Part shown: in pieces, positions 1 to 5,854 of the stretch | How positions within the stretch are numbered: position 1 is the first letter of the stretch | How the letters are laid out: each line of letters begins with the position of its first letter | Source of the DNA: Candidatus Poribacteria bacterium | Lineage (GTDB): Bacteria > Poribacteria > WGA-4E > GCA-2687025 | Direction of reading: 5' to 3' | DNA length: 5,854 bases | Assembly: GCA_027625215.1 (NCBI GenBank) | Contig: JAQBWJ010000171.1 | Location: forward strand, 1-5,854 | Notes under the pieces: generated by a model | The model's database searches: none | Seen by the model: only the letters and a program-made list of their open reading frames with translations | What the model was told of the DNA's origin: nothing | Position numbers and translations under genes: made by a program

Positions 1-526
1 TAACCGCCAACGAGCGTTTTCGTCGTCCGAATTGGTGGAACTGCTCGACGCGAACTACTTCTCGGTCGATACGGTGACGCGCGTGGCGAACTGGGCGCCG
101 ATGCCGCATCGTCTGGCGAAGTGGGGATCGAAACGGTTCGGCAAATGGGTCTGCATCGAAGCGACGAGCCTGTTCTATGTCGATTGGGAGCGCGCGCCGA
201 TCCCCTCCGAACATAACGAGATACTCGACCCGAAGCCGTCGGTTGTCCCCCCGCGAGAACGACAGGCGCCGGTCGTTGACGCACGCCATGCCGCGACGGA
301 AGTTGCCGGAGCTACCGCCGACGAATCCGAAATAGTGGCGGACCAAGATGCGATCAGCGATCCTACAGATCATCCCGAATACGACGCGACGGAAGTGAGC
401 GTGCCGGACGAGGACGCGCCGGAAGACGACGCCCCTTCACCTACCGGGGCGACTCCAACGTCGCCCACCCCCAACGATTCCGAAGCCGATCCGTTCAAAG
501 ACCGAACGACCGAAGCCCGCAAGTGA
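1..526 (+). CDS. 3' end of a probable class I SAM-dependent methyltransferase with acidic tail (5' partial)
   Basis: The frame is open from the first complete codon (base 2) to a TGA at 524-526, so the gene begins outside the window; a TTG at 32 is only an internal leucine candidate. The first visible residues read RAFSSSELVELLDANYFSVDTV. This resembles the late segment of class I methyltransferases, where a 'F-s-x-x-e-L-x-x-L-L-e-x-x-x-F' helix precedes the last beta-strands; the following KRFGKWVCIEA would fit a terminal strand. The SAM-binding motifs lie upstream and cannot be seen, so the family is an inference from this segment only. From about residue 70 of the visible part to the end (roughly 100 residues) the protein turns into a Pro/Asp/Glu/Ala/Thr-rich, acidic, low-complexity tail, probably disordered. 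Such a tail is unusual for a small-molecule methyltransferase. That it is coding is well supported; the function is moderate to low confidence. Confidence 0.6.
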   Translation, partial: NRQRAFSSSELVELLDANYFSVDTVTRVANWAPMPHRLAKWGSKRFGKWVCIEATSLFYVDWERAPIPSEHNEILDPKPSVVPPRERQAPVVDARHAATEVAGATADESEIVADQDAISDPTDHPEYDATEVSVPDEDAPEDDAPSPTGATPTSPTPNDSEADPFKDRTTEARK

Positions 527-531
527 TTTCG

Positions 532-631
532 AGAAGTGAGCAACGAGGAGTGAGGAGAGAGTGACGGTACGAGGGTTGAACCAACCCGCACGACACACTC
601 ACACGACGTTGAGTGTTGTTGACTCACTTCT
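532..631. repeat. Nested inverted repeats in the leader upstream of proS
   Basis: The gap between the upstream gene and proS holds a long-range inverted repeat. AGAAGTGAG plus CAAC (532-544) is complementary to GTTG (618-621) plus CTCACTTCT (623-631), giving 9 + 4 pairs with a single bulged A at 622. Two hairpins sit inside it: GGGTTG/CAACCC (573-578 and 582-587, 3-base loop) and ACACTC/GAGTGT (595-600 and 611-616, 10-base loop). The left side also has three GTGAG-type repeats (533-540, 547-554, 558-565) facing inverted CTCAC copies at 598-602 and 623-627. No T-run follows, so it does not look like an intrinsic terminator. It could be a structured mRNA leader or a dispersed intergenic repeat. 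The remaining bases of this 133-base gap show no gene. Confidence 0.5.
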
Positions 632-659
632 TACCAACTTCATCTGAGACGAGAAGCAC

Positions 660-2402
660 ATGAGACAATCCCATCTCTTCGGGCGGACGGTGCGCGAAAT
701 ACCGTCCGACGCCCAGATTCCGAGCCATCAGTTGCTCATCCGCGCCGGACTTGCGCGGCAACTGTCCTCCGGGCTGTATACGCTGATGCCGTTGGCGCTC
801 CGCTCCGTCCACAAGATCGAGACGATCCTGCGTCAGGAGATGGACCGCGTCGGCGGACAGGAAATTTTGATGCCGCTCGTTCACCCCGCCGAACTGTGGG
901 AAGAAACGGGACGTTATCAGGCGTTGGCTGGCAAAGAACTCGCGCATTTCACCGACCGCAACAAACGAGCGTTCGTCCTTGCGATGACGCACGAGGAATC
1001 CGTCACGTTCCACGCGCGGACGGAGATCAATTCGTACCGACAACTGCCAATCATGGTCTATCAGATCAAACTGAAGTTTCGGGACGAGCCGCGTCCGCGC
1101 GCCGGGTTGATCCGCGTGCGCGAGTTCACGATGAAGGACGCCTACTCGTTCCACGTCGATGAAGCCGACCTCGACCGCTACTACGAGGAAGTCTACGTCG
1201 CTTACGAGCGGATTTTTGCGCGCGCTGGAATCCCGGTCGTCGTCGTAGAGTCCGATCCCGGCATGATCGGCGGGTCGTCGGCGCACGAGTACATGCTGGT
1301 GACGCCCTCCGGTGAGGACAACCTCATCATCTGCGAAGCGTCCGGTTACACGGCGAACCGTGAGATCGCCGTCTTCGACAAAGGGAAACCGGATTTCGGC
1401 GATCCTCAACCCGTCGAAGAGGTGGCGACCCCGAACTGCAAGACGATTGAGGAAGTCGCCAACTTTCTCGGCGTGTCGGAGCAGCAGACAATCAAGGCGG
1501 TCTTCTACGTCGCCGACAAGCGGTTCATCTTCGTCGTGATTCGTGGCGATCTCGACGTGAACGAGATCAAATTGGCGAACGCGATCAAGGCGACGGAGAT
1601 GCGCCCCGCGACGGACGAGGAGATTCGCGCCGTTGGAGCCGTGCCGGGATACGCGACCCCCATCGGCGTGAAAGACGCGCTGATCGTCGCGGATGACTCG
1701 GTGGCGAACTTAACGAACGGGATTTCGGGCGCTAACAAAGACGGGTTCCACCTGAAAAACGTCAACATGGGGCGCGACTTCAAGGCGGAGATCGTCAAGG
1801 ATATCGCGCTCGCGTTCGAGGGAGCGAAATCGGCGTTTGCGGACGCGCCGTTGAAGGCGGCGAACGGGATTGAAGTCGGCAACATCTTCAAACTCGGCAC
1901 AAAATACAGCGACTCGATGGGCGCGATGTTCCTTGATGAAAACGGGCGACAGAAACCGCTCATCATGGGGTGCTATGGGATCGGCGTCGACCGATTGTTG
2001 GCGTCCGTCATCGAGCGTTGTCACGACGAAAACGGGGTCGTATTCCCGATCTCGGTTGCGCCGTACCACGTTCATCTCGTCCCTGTCGGCAAAGGCGACG
2101 AGGTGGCGGATGCCGCCGACGCGCTCTACAACGAATGGGTCAAGGCGGGCGTCGAGGTGCTGTACGACGACCGAAACGAATCGCCGGGCGTCAAGTTCAA
2201 GGACTCCGACCTGCTCGGCATCCCGATCCGCGTCACGTTGAGTCAACGCACGTTGGGGGAAGACTCATACGAGGTGAAATGTCGGTGGAAGGCGGAGCGA
2301 GAGATCATGAAACGGTCGGACTTCTCGCTGGACGCCTACATTCAGGAAGCGTGGGCGCAAATCGACCCGTTGCTTCAAGCCGTCGAGAAAGCGGGACGAT
2401 GA
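660..2402 (+). CDS. proS: Prolyl-tRNA synthetase (bacterial type, with editing insertion)
   Basis: Cytoplasmic class II aminoacyl-tRNA synthetase that activates proline with ATP and loads it on tRNA-Pro. The 580 residues match the usual bacterial length (about 570). The N-terminal catalytic part has the dimer-interface region around QEILMPLVHPAELW (67-80), THEE (110-113; the preceding residues are AM where GP is usual), motif 2 as FRDEPRPRAGLIRVREFTMK (140-159), and GGSSAHEYM (204-212). The INS/YbaK-like editing domain spans about 225-405, with TIKA at 277-280 (Lys279 is the candidate counterpart of the editing lysine known in E. coli ProRS) and GAVPGYATPIG (326-336). The catalytic domain resumes at IEVGNIFKLGTKYS (404-417), followed by motif 3, CYGIGVDRLL (438-447). 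The anticodon-binding domain fills about 465-580, including DDRNESPGVKFKDSDLLG (503-520). The ATG at 660 gives the expected N-terminus; the ribosome-binding site is weak (GAGAAG just upstream). The stop overlaps the next start. Confidence 0.97.
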   Translation: MRQSHLFGRTVREIPSDAQIPSHQLLIRAGLARQLSSGLYTLMPLALRSVHKIETILRQEMDRVGGQEILMPLVHPAELWEETGRYQALAGKELAHFTDRNKRAFVLAMTHEESVTFHARTEINSYRQLPIMVYQIKLKFRDEPRPRAGLIRVREFTMKDAYSFHVDEADLDRYYEEVYVAYERIFARAGIPVVVVESDPGMIGGSSAHEYMLVTPSGEDNLIICEASGYTANREIAVFDKGKPDFGDPQPVEEVATPNCKTIEEVANFLGVSEQQTIKAVFYVADKRFIFVVIRGDLDVNEIKLANAIKATEMRPATDEEIRAVGAVPGYATPIGVKDALIVADDSVANLTNGISGANKDGFHLKNVNMGRDFKAEIVKDIALAFEGAKSAFADAPLKAANGIEVGNIFKLGTKYSDSMGAMFLDENGRQKPLIMGCYGIGVDRLLASVIERCHDENGVVFPISVAPYHVHLVPVGKGDEVADAADALYNEWVKAGVEVLYDDRNESPGVKFKDSDLLGIPIRVTLSQRTLGEDSYEVKCRWKAEREIMKRSDFSLDAYIQEAWAQIDPLLQAVEKAGR

Positions 2403-2704
2403 CGAATACGCAGGAAGAGTACGGCATCCGCGAGTTTCAACGGAAGATCGACGCAACCTACGGCGAGCGCGATTCGGAGCGCGGCGTCGAGGGCACCTTC
2501 GTCTGGTTTGTCGAAGAAGTCGGCGAACTGGCGAAGGAGATCCGCAAGATGAACCGAGACCCTCAACGGCTCAAAGAGGAGTTCGGGGACGTGTTCGCGT
2601 GGCTGTCGTCGCTCGCGTCGTTGTTGGGGATCGAGATGGTTGAAGCGGCGCGCATCTACGCGGATGGTTGCCCCAAGTGCCGTGAAACGCCGTGCAACTG
2701 CTGA
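2399..2704 (+). CDS. MazG-like nucleotide pyrophosphohydrolase with C-terminal Cys cluster
   Basis: A 101-residue all-alpha MazG-family protein; members hydrolyse (d)NTPs to the monophosphate and pyrophosphate, usually as housekeeping enzymes that remove damaged or excess nucleotides. The metal-binding signature ExxE...ExxD is intact: E40-V-G-E43 in FVEEVGELAKEIRK, then E61-F-G-D64 in LKEEFGDVFAWL. The C-terminus, CPKCRETPCNC, puts Cys at 91, 94, 99 and 101, a likely small metal-binding knuckle that I recall from other short MazG-like proteins. The start is the ATG at 2399, inside the proS stop (ATGA), giving MTNTQEEYGIREFQ; a longer frame that opens upstream merely reads through proS in another phase. 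The overlap implies translational coupling with proS. The exact nucleotide substrate cannot be read from sequence. Confidence 0.9.
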   Translation: MTNTQEEYGIREFQRKIDATYGERDSERGVEGTFVWFVEEVGELAKEIRKMNRDPQRLKEEFGDVFAWLSSLASLLGIEMVEAARIYADGCPKCRETPCNC

Positions 2705-2723
2705 CACCGCCTCATCACGCCAG

Positions 2724-3560
2724 TCACTCCACCGTCGAGATGTTGTAGCCGATCCCGATTTTAAGTTCCTGCTCGTCGCCCAACCCGTCCGTTCCGTAGG
2801 CGAAGCCGACGCGCGCGTACTTGTGCGGCGTGAAGACGATTCCCACCATACCCGGGATCGCGTCTGGGTGATCGGAGATCATTCGGGCGCGCGCTTCAGC
2901 CGTCAACTTGACGTACTTCCCGACCTGCAAATCCACCCCGCCGAACGGCTTTTGGCGGCTGATGGGACGCGCCGGATCATGTAGATTCTCGATCAACGTG
3001 TAATCGACGAGATGCGGGTTGGAGGCGAGCGATGGATCGTACGGATGTTTGTCGGTCTTGATGCCGTTCATCCACCACGCATGCATCGCCCCGGCGTGTA
3101 GTTGAAGCCGCAAGTCGTCCGTCAGATCGAACCCTTTGCTGACGGTCAGCGCGACCGACTCCGTGTGCCAGTGCCAGACGGGAATCCACACCGCGCTGAT
3201 CGCAATGGCGGGGTGGTTGCCTTCTTCTTGAAGCAGCGTGTACTTGCCGTGCACGCCCCAACTCGGTCGGTGGGTCACTTTACGCATCACGATCTGGGTG
3301 AAGCCAATCGTGAGATCGTCCGAAACGGCGTATCCGACGGCGTTCTGGAACAGATAGTGACGATGCGGCGCAGGCTTCGCCCACATGTGTTGATAACCGA
3401 ACATCGATCCGAACGAGACGGTGTCCTTCGGAGCATTATAGGCGGACGGGATCAGGAACAGCCCTCCGGGACCGTACGCCGACTGCCCGAACGCTGATGT
3501 CGGACCGATCAACCCGAATGCGACCGTTAACAACACGAGCCATTGCTTCAATGAGTGCAT
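2724..3560 (-). CDS. Secreted, probably outer-membrane beta-barrel protein of unknown function
   Basis: A 278-residue protein I do not recognise by name. Residues 1-25 form a Sec signal peptide: Lys5, a hydrophobic stretch WLVLLTVAFGLIG, then a small-residue site near AFG|QS. The mature part opens with GPGGLFLIPSAYNAPKDTVS, reminiscent of the start of outer-membrane barrel proteins (such as the YjbH type) where 'G-l-i-x-x-P-s-A' leads the first strand. It continues with alternating polar/aromatic segments typical of beta-strands (for example AIAISAVWIPVWHWH, LRLQLHAGAMHAWW, YARVGFAYG) and ends in ELKIGIGYNISTVE. Barrel topology is inferred, not proven. The start at 3560 is chosen because GGAGA lies five bases upstream and the signal peptide begins there; the in-frame ATG at 3572 lacks such a site, and the frame extension to 3824 would run into the divergent gene. 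It converges on the mazG-like gene with only 19 bases between stops, and diverges from the scramblase gene. Confidence 0.8.
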   Translation of the reverse strand: MHSLKQWLVLLTVAFGLIGPTSAFGQSAYGPGGLFLIPSAYNAPKDTVSFGSMFGYQHMWAKPAPHRHYLFQNAVGYAVSDDLTIGFTQIVMRKVTHRPSWGVHGKYTLLQEEGNHPAIAISAVWIPVWHWHTESVALTVSKGFDLTDDLRLQLHAGAMHAWWMNGIKTDKHPYDPSLASNPHLVDYTLIENLHDPARPISRQKPFGGVDLQVGKYVKLTAEARARMISDHPDAIPGMVGIVFTPHKYARVGFAYGTDGLGDEQELKIGIGYNISTVE

Positions 3561-3565
3561 CTGTT

Positions 3566-3570
3566 TCTCC
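3566..3570 (-). promoter_or_regulatory. Ribosome binding site that fixes the start at 3560
   Basis: On the minus strand the sequence reads GGAGA, then AACAG, then ATG at 3560. This is a good Shine-Dalgarno at proper spacing and decides in favour of the MHSLKQW start over the in-frame ATG twelve bases upstream, part of which overlaps this site. Confidence 0.7.
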
Positions 3571-3588
3571 ATGTGGGGGCAAGGTTCC

Positions 3589-3619
3589 GTATGATGCCGT
3601 TCTCGTGGCATACTATCAA
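3589..3619 (-). promoter_or_regulatory. Candidate sigma70-type promoter and overlapping inverted repeat for the minus-strand gene
   Basis: Read on the minus strand, TTGATA (3619-3614, five of six matches to the -35 consensus) is followed 17 bases later by CATCAT (3596-3591, four of six matches to the -10). Transcription would start about 20 to 25 bases before the ribosome binding site. An imperfect inverted repeat, GTAT-(GAT)-GCC (3589-3598) against GGCATAC (3607-3613), occupies the spacer and the -10, where a repressor could bind. The rest of the 135-base divergent gap (3561-3695) has no other clear signal, and I see no convincing promoter for the plus-strand scramblase gene. Promoter consensus in this lineage is not known to me, so confidence is low. 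Confidence 0.3.
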
Positions 3620-3680
3620 CGCCGTCACCCCGGAATGAGTTCACGCCGAGCATTGTACGCCGAAGTTCACCGCCGATAAA

Positions 3681-3685
3681 GGGAG
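3681..3685 (+). promoter_or_regulatory. Ribosome binding site supporting a TTG start
   Basis: GGGAG (within AAAGGGAG, 3678-3685) lies ten bases before the TTG at 3696. The frame is also open further upstream, with another TTG at 3654, and a third TTG sits at 3705. This site favours 3696, though its spacing is slightly long. Confidence 0.45.
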
Positions 3686-3695
3686 CGCGACGCGC

Positions 3696-4292
3696 TTGGA
3701 TCAATTGACCACCGCCGACCGACTGTTCGTCCACCAGACGATAGAATGGGCGGAAGCGTTCACGAACTGGGAAACGCGCAACCGCTACGTCATCGTCGAT
3801 GAAAACAATCGAGAACTGTTTCACGCGGCGGAGGTCGCCGGATCAGCCATCGTGCGCGTGTTCCTGAAAGCGTGGCGTCCATTCCAGATAGTTGTCGCGG
3901 ACGAGAACGGCGTTGCGTTGAAAATCGACCGCCCGCTGCGTTGCTACTTCCACGAGATCGCGCTGCTTGATGATACGGGACGGACGGTCGGTTCGGTCAA
4001 ACGTCGCTTCTCGATCTTCAACCGCGTGTACGATGTGATGGATTCGCAGGGGCGCGTTCTGTTTGAACTGGACGGACCTCTCTTTCGTCCGTGGACGTTT
4101 CGAATTCTCTCGAACGGACAGGAAATTGGGTTGATTCAGAAGAAATGGTCGGGGCTTGGCAACGAACTGTTTACGGACGCGGATCGTTTCGGCGTGTCGT
4201 TTCCATCGAGTTTGGCGACGACGGAGAAAGCGATGTTGTTGGGCGCGGTTTTTCTGATCGACTTCGTTCACTTTGAGGACACGGGATCATGA
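3696..4292 (+). CDS. Phospholipid scramblase / LURP-one-like family protein
   Basis: A 198-residue protein that follows the eukaryotic phospholipid scramblase (PLSCR) core almost from end to end. It has TNWETRNRYVIVDENNRELFHAAE (23-46), FLKAWRPFQIVVADENG (56-72), IDRPLRCYFHEI (77-88), GSVKRRF (99-105), GQEIGLIQKKWSG (141-153), the TDADRFGVSFP block (160-170), and the C-terminal hydrophobic segment KAMLLGAVFLIDFVHFE (178-194). The family forms a 12-stranded beta-barrel around a buried C-terminal helix. In PLSCR1 the segment after TDAD is the EF-hand-like calcium site; here the Asp positions 1 and 3 are kept (D161, D163) but position 12 is Ser172, not Asp. The cysteine-rich palmitoylation stretch that follows RPLRC in PLSCR1 and the proline-rich N-terminus are absent. 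Scramblase activity is disputed even for eukaryotic members, so the job is uncertain; membrane association is likely. The start is a TTG. The stop overlaps the start of the next gene. Confidence 0.9.
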   Translation: MDQLTTADRLFVHQTIEWAEAFTNWETRNRYVIVDENNRELFHAAEVAGSAIVRVFLKAWRPFQIVVADENGVALKIDRPLRCYFHEIALLDDTGRTVGSVKRRFSIFNRVYDVMDSQGRVLFELDGPLFRPWTFRILSNGQEIGLIQKKWSGLGNELFTDADRFGVSFPSSLATTEKAMLLGAVFLIDFVHFEDTGS

Positions 4293-5854
4293 GGCTCGGA
4301 CAGACAGCCGCGCGCCGATTTGTCGTTGCGTTGTGCGGGTTCATCACGTTCGGCGCGTCGAATGTGATGGCGCAGGTCCCATCGTTGAATGTGATCCCGC
4401 AGCGCACGGAGGCGCAACTCAGGTTGCACATCACCGCCTCCGAAATCGTAGATGTGGCGGGATGGCAACTCGACGTGTTGTACGACAGCATCGTGTTGCG
4501 CTTTGCGTCGTTTGAATTGGGCGGCCTGTTGTCGGCGAACGGCGCGACCCATCCGGTCGATCCGATTGAGCGGTCGATGGCGGCGGGTCCGGGTGGCGCG
4601 GACAGGGCGGTGACGCTCGCGGTTGTCAGGGCGGAACCGGGATCGGTCACGGGAGCTGGTACGGTTGGAATCGCGGTATTCGACGTGCTGACGACTGCCG
4701 CTACGTCCGTTCAGTTGTCGGCGATCCGGTTCGTTGATCCTACAGGGGCGACGATTCCGGTAACAGCAAGCGCGTCCTATGCGATTGGCGCAACGGTCAT
4801 GCGCGGAAACCCGATTGCCGACGCGACCCGCTCCGTGACGTTCGGAAGTCCCGTTGCGTTCTTTCTCTCGACATTGACCGGATTCACCATTGCGTGGGAT
4901 TTCGGCGATGGAACGACGGGTCAAGGGTTGAATGTCTCGCACTCATACGCGGCGATTGGGACTTACACGGTCGTCATGAGGGCGACGCGAGACGGTATCG
5001 TTCAACTGGCAGACACCGTTGTCATCAACGTCACGCCGACCATCCCCGTGTTGACGGCGCGGGTCGACAATCAGGCGGGGACGACGTTTACCGTTCGCGA
5101 GGGCGATACGCTAACGGCGCTGATCAACGTGGTGGACGCGACAAAGACGGATACGGTGATAATCGCCGCGACAGGACTTCCCGCAAACGCGACATTGCCC
5201 ACAACAAGCGGACTCGGGGGTGTTCTCGGGACGCTGACGTTCGCGCCGGACGCGAGTCAGGTCGGGACAACGCACACGATCGCGGTGACAGCGACGGATG
5301 ACACAGGAGCGTCCGCGTCGCTGACATTGACAATCATCGTTCAACCGAAGCGCATTCCCGAAGATTTGGACGGTAACGGCGTCATCGACCTGCTCGATTT
5401 GGTGAGGGTCGCGCGGGTGTTCGGAACGAATGATCCGTTGGGCGATGTGAACGGCGACGGCGTTGTGAATCTGGTCGATCTCGTCCTCATCGCGTCGAAG
5501 TTCGGGCAGCGCGTGACGGCGGCTCCGGCGCGGTTGGCGTCGATGGATGCCGTATCAGCGGCGGAACTGCACCGATGGATTGCGGACGCGGAACCGTTGA
5601 ATGACGGATCGGCGGCGTTTCGTCGCGGGATGTCGGTTTTACGGAGCCTCGCGCGGGCGATCACCCCGACGGAAACTCGGCTTTTGGCGAACTATCCCAA
5701 CCCGTTCAACCCGGAGACATGGATTCCATACGAACTGTCCCAAGCGGCGGACGTATCGGCAGTGGTTTATGACGCAGGCGGTCGCGTCGTGCGGCGATTC
5801 GATCTGGGGCGACAGGAAACCGGGCGATATGTTCGGCGCGGAGACGCGATCTAC
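4289..5854 (+). CDS. Secreted modular protein: cohesin-like, PKD, Ig-like, dockerin and C-terminal sorting domain (3' partial)
   Basis: The frame is open for 522 codons to the window edge. Residues 1-28 are a signal peptide (RR, hydrophobic core, VMA|Q cleavage site). About 32-168 look like a cohesin-type beta-sandwich: a leading strand, then VAGWQLDVLYDSIVLRFASF (56-75), then SANGATHPV, and late strands up to SYAIGA. About 172-250 form a PKD domain, with WDFGDGTT (203-210) and SHSYAAIGTYTVVM (217-230). About 252-351 form an Ig/cadherin-like (He_PIG-type) domain with GLPANA (296-301) and TATDDTGASASLTLTI. A type I dockerin spans 358-406 with two calcium loops: D359, D361, N363, D367, D370 and D386, N388, D390, N394, D397. 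After a linker, ANYPNPFNPETWIPYELS (467-484) begins a FlgD-like/type IX-style sorting domain, cut by the window end. It is probably displayed on or released from the cell surface. The start at 4289 overlaps the scramblase stop; TTGAGG lies ten bases upstream. Confidence 0.88.
   Translation, partial: MRLGQTAARRFVVALCGFITFGASNVMAQVPSLNVIPQRTEAQLRLHITASEIVDVAGWQLDVLYDSIVLRFASFELGGLLSANGATHPVDPIERSMAAGPGGADRAVTLAVVRAEPGSVTGAGTVGIAVFDVLTTAATSVQLSAIRFVDPTGATIPVTASASYAIGATVMRGNPIADATRSVTFGSPVAFFLSTLTGFTIAWDFGDGTTGQGLNVSHSYAAIGTYTVVMRATRDGIVQLADTVVINVTPTIPVLTARVDNQAGTTFTVREGDTLTALINVVDATKTDTVIIAATGLPANATLPTTSGLGGVLGTLTFAPDASQVGTTHTIAVTATDDTGASASLTLTIIVQPKRIPEDLDGNGVIDLLDLVRVARVFGTNDPLGDVNGDGVVNLVDLVLIASKFGQRVTAAPARLASMDAVSAAELHRWIADAEPLNDGSAAFRRGMSVLRSLARAITPTETRLLANYPNPFNPETWIPYELSQAADVSAVVYDAGGRVVRRFDLGRQETGRYVRRGDAIY

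Noticed and set aside
573..587. GGGTTG-AAC-CAACCC as an intrinsic terminator of the upstream gene
   Set aside because: The stem is six pairs and is not followed by a run of T.
619..647. TTGACT as the -35 of a proS promoter
   Set aside because: No acceptable -10 hexamer is found at 16 to 18 bases downstream, and the TTGACT lies within the right arm of the inverted repeat.
624..1409. 261-codon open frame on the minus strand inside proS
   Set aside because: It is antisense to the conserved catalytic core of proS; the encoded peptide is Arg/Asp/Val-rich with no recognisable domain, as expected from complementary GC-rich codons.
1970..2398. Upstream extension of the mazG-like frame
   Set aside because: It overlaps the proS anticodon-binding domain in another phase and is Arg-rich; the MazG fold begins after the ATG at 2399.
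3497..3679. 60-codon plus-strand frame across the divergent region
   Set aside because: It lies mostly antisense to the signal-peptide gene and over the promoter region, with no recognisable motif.
3561..3824. 88-residue N-terminal extension of the minus-strand outer-membrane-type gene
   Set aside because: It would bury the signal peptide in the interior and overlap the start of the scramblase gene; the GGAGA site fixes the start at 3560.
4268..4942. 224-codon minus-strand frame
   Set aside because: It is antisense to the signal peptide, cohesin-like and PKD regions of the modular protein and is rich in Arg, a typical shadow.

Overview
The window is GC-rich bacterial DNA. The most telling clue to its origin is the last protein, whose C-terminus carries a 'NYPNPFNPETWIPYEL' sorting-type signature downstream of a dockerin. 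I associate that wording with Candidatus Poribacteria and close relatives. This is an inference from pattern memory, not a database result.

Layout, left to right: (1) the 3' end of a plus-strand gene (to 526), probably a class I SAM-dependent methyltransferase with a long acidic, disordered tail. (2) A 133-base gap (527-659) with an unusual set of nested inverted repeats and GTGAG-type repeats just ahead of proS. (3) proS (660-2402), a complete bacterial-type prolyl-tRNA synthetase with the editing insertion. Its stop overlaps the start of (4) a 101-residue MazG-like nucleotide pyrophosphohydrolase (2399-2704). (5) A convergent minus-strand gene (2724-3560) for a secreted, probably outer-membrane beta-barrel protein of unknown function. 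(6) A divergent promoter region (3561-3695). (7) A plus-strand phospholipid scramblase/LURP-one-like protein (3696-4292) that strongly resembles eukaryotic PLSCR proteins. (8) A large secreted modular protein (4289 to the window edge) with a cohesin-like domain, PKD domain, Ig/cadherin-like domain, type I dockerin and truncated C-terminal sorting domain. Its start overlaps the scramblase stop.

Two pairs of genes are joined by ATGA stop/start overlaps, so each pair is probably co-translated: proS with mazG-like (translation and nucleotide-pool housekeeping), and scramblase with cohesin/dockerin protein (membrane and cell surface). The least ordinary part is the right half: a PLSCR-like protein in a bacterium, coupled to a surface protein that carries both halves of a cohesin-dockerin pair, with an outer-membrane-type protein transcribed divergently. 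I see no mobile elements, CRISPR arrays, tRNAs or rRNAs. Long antisense open frames are codon-bias shadows.
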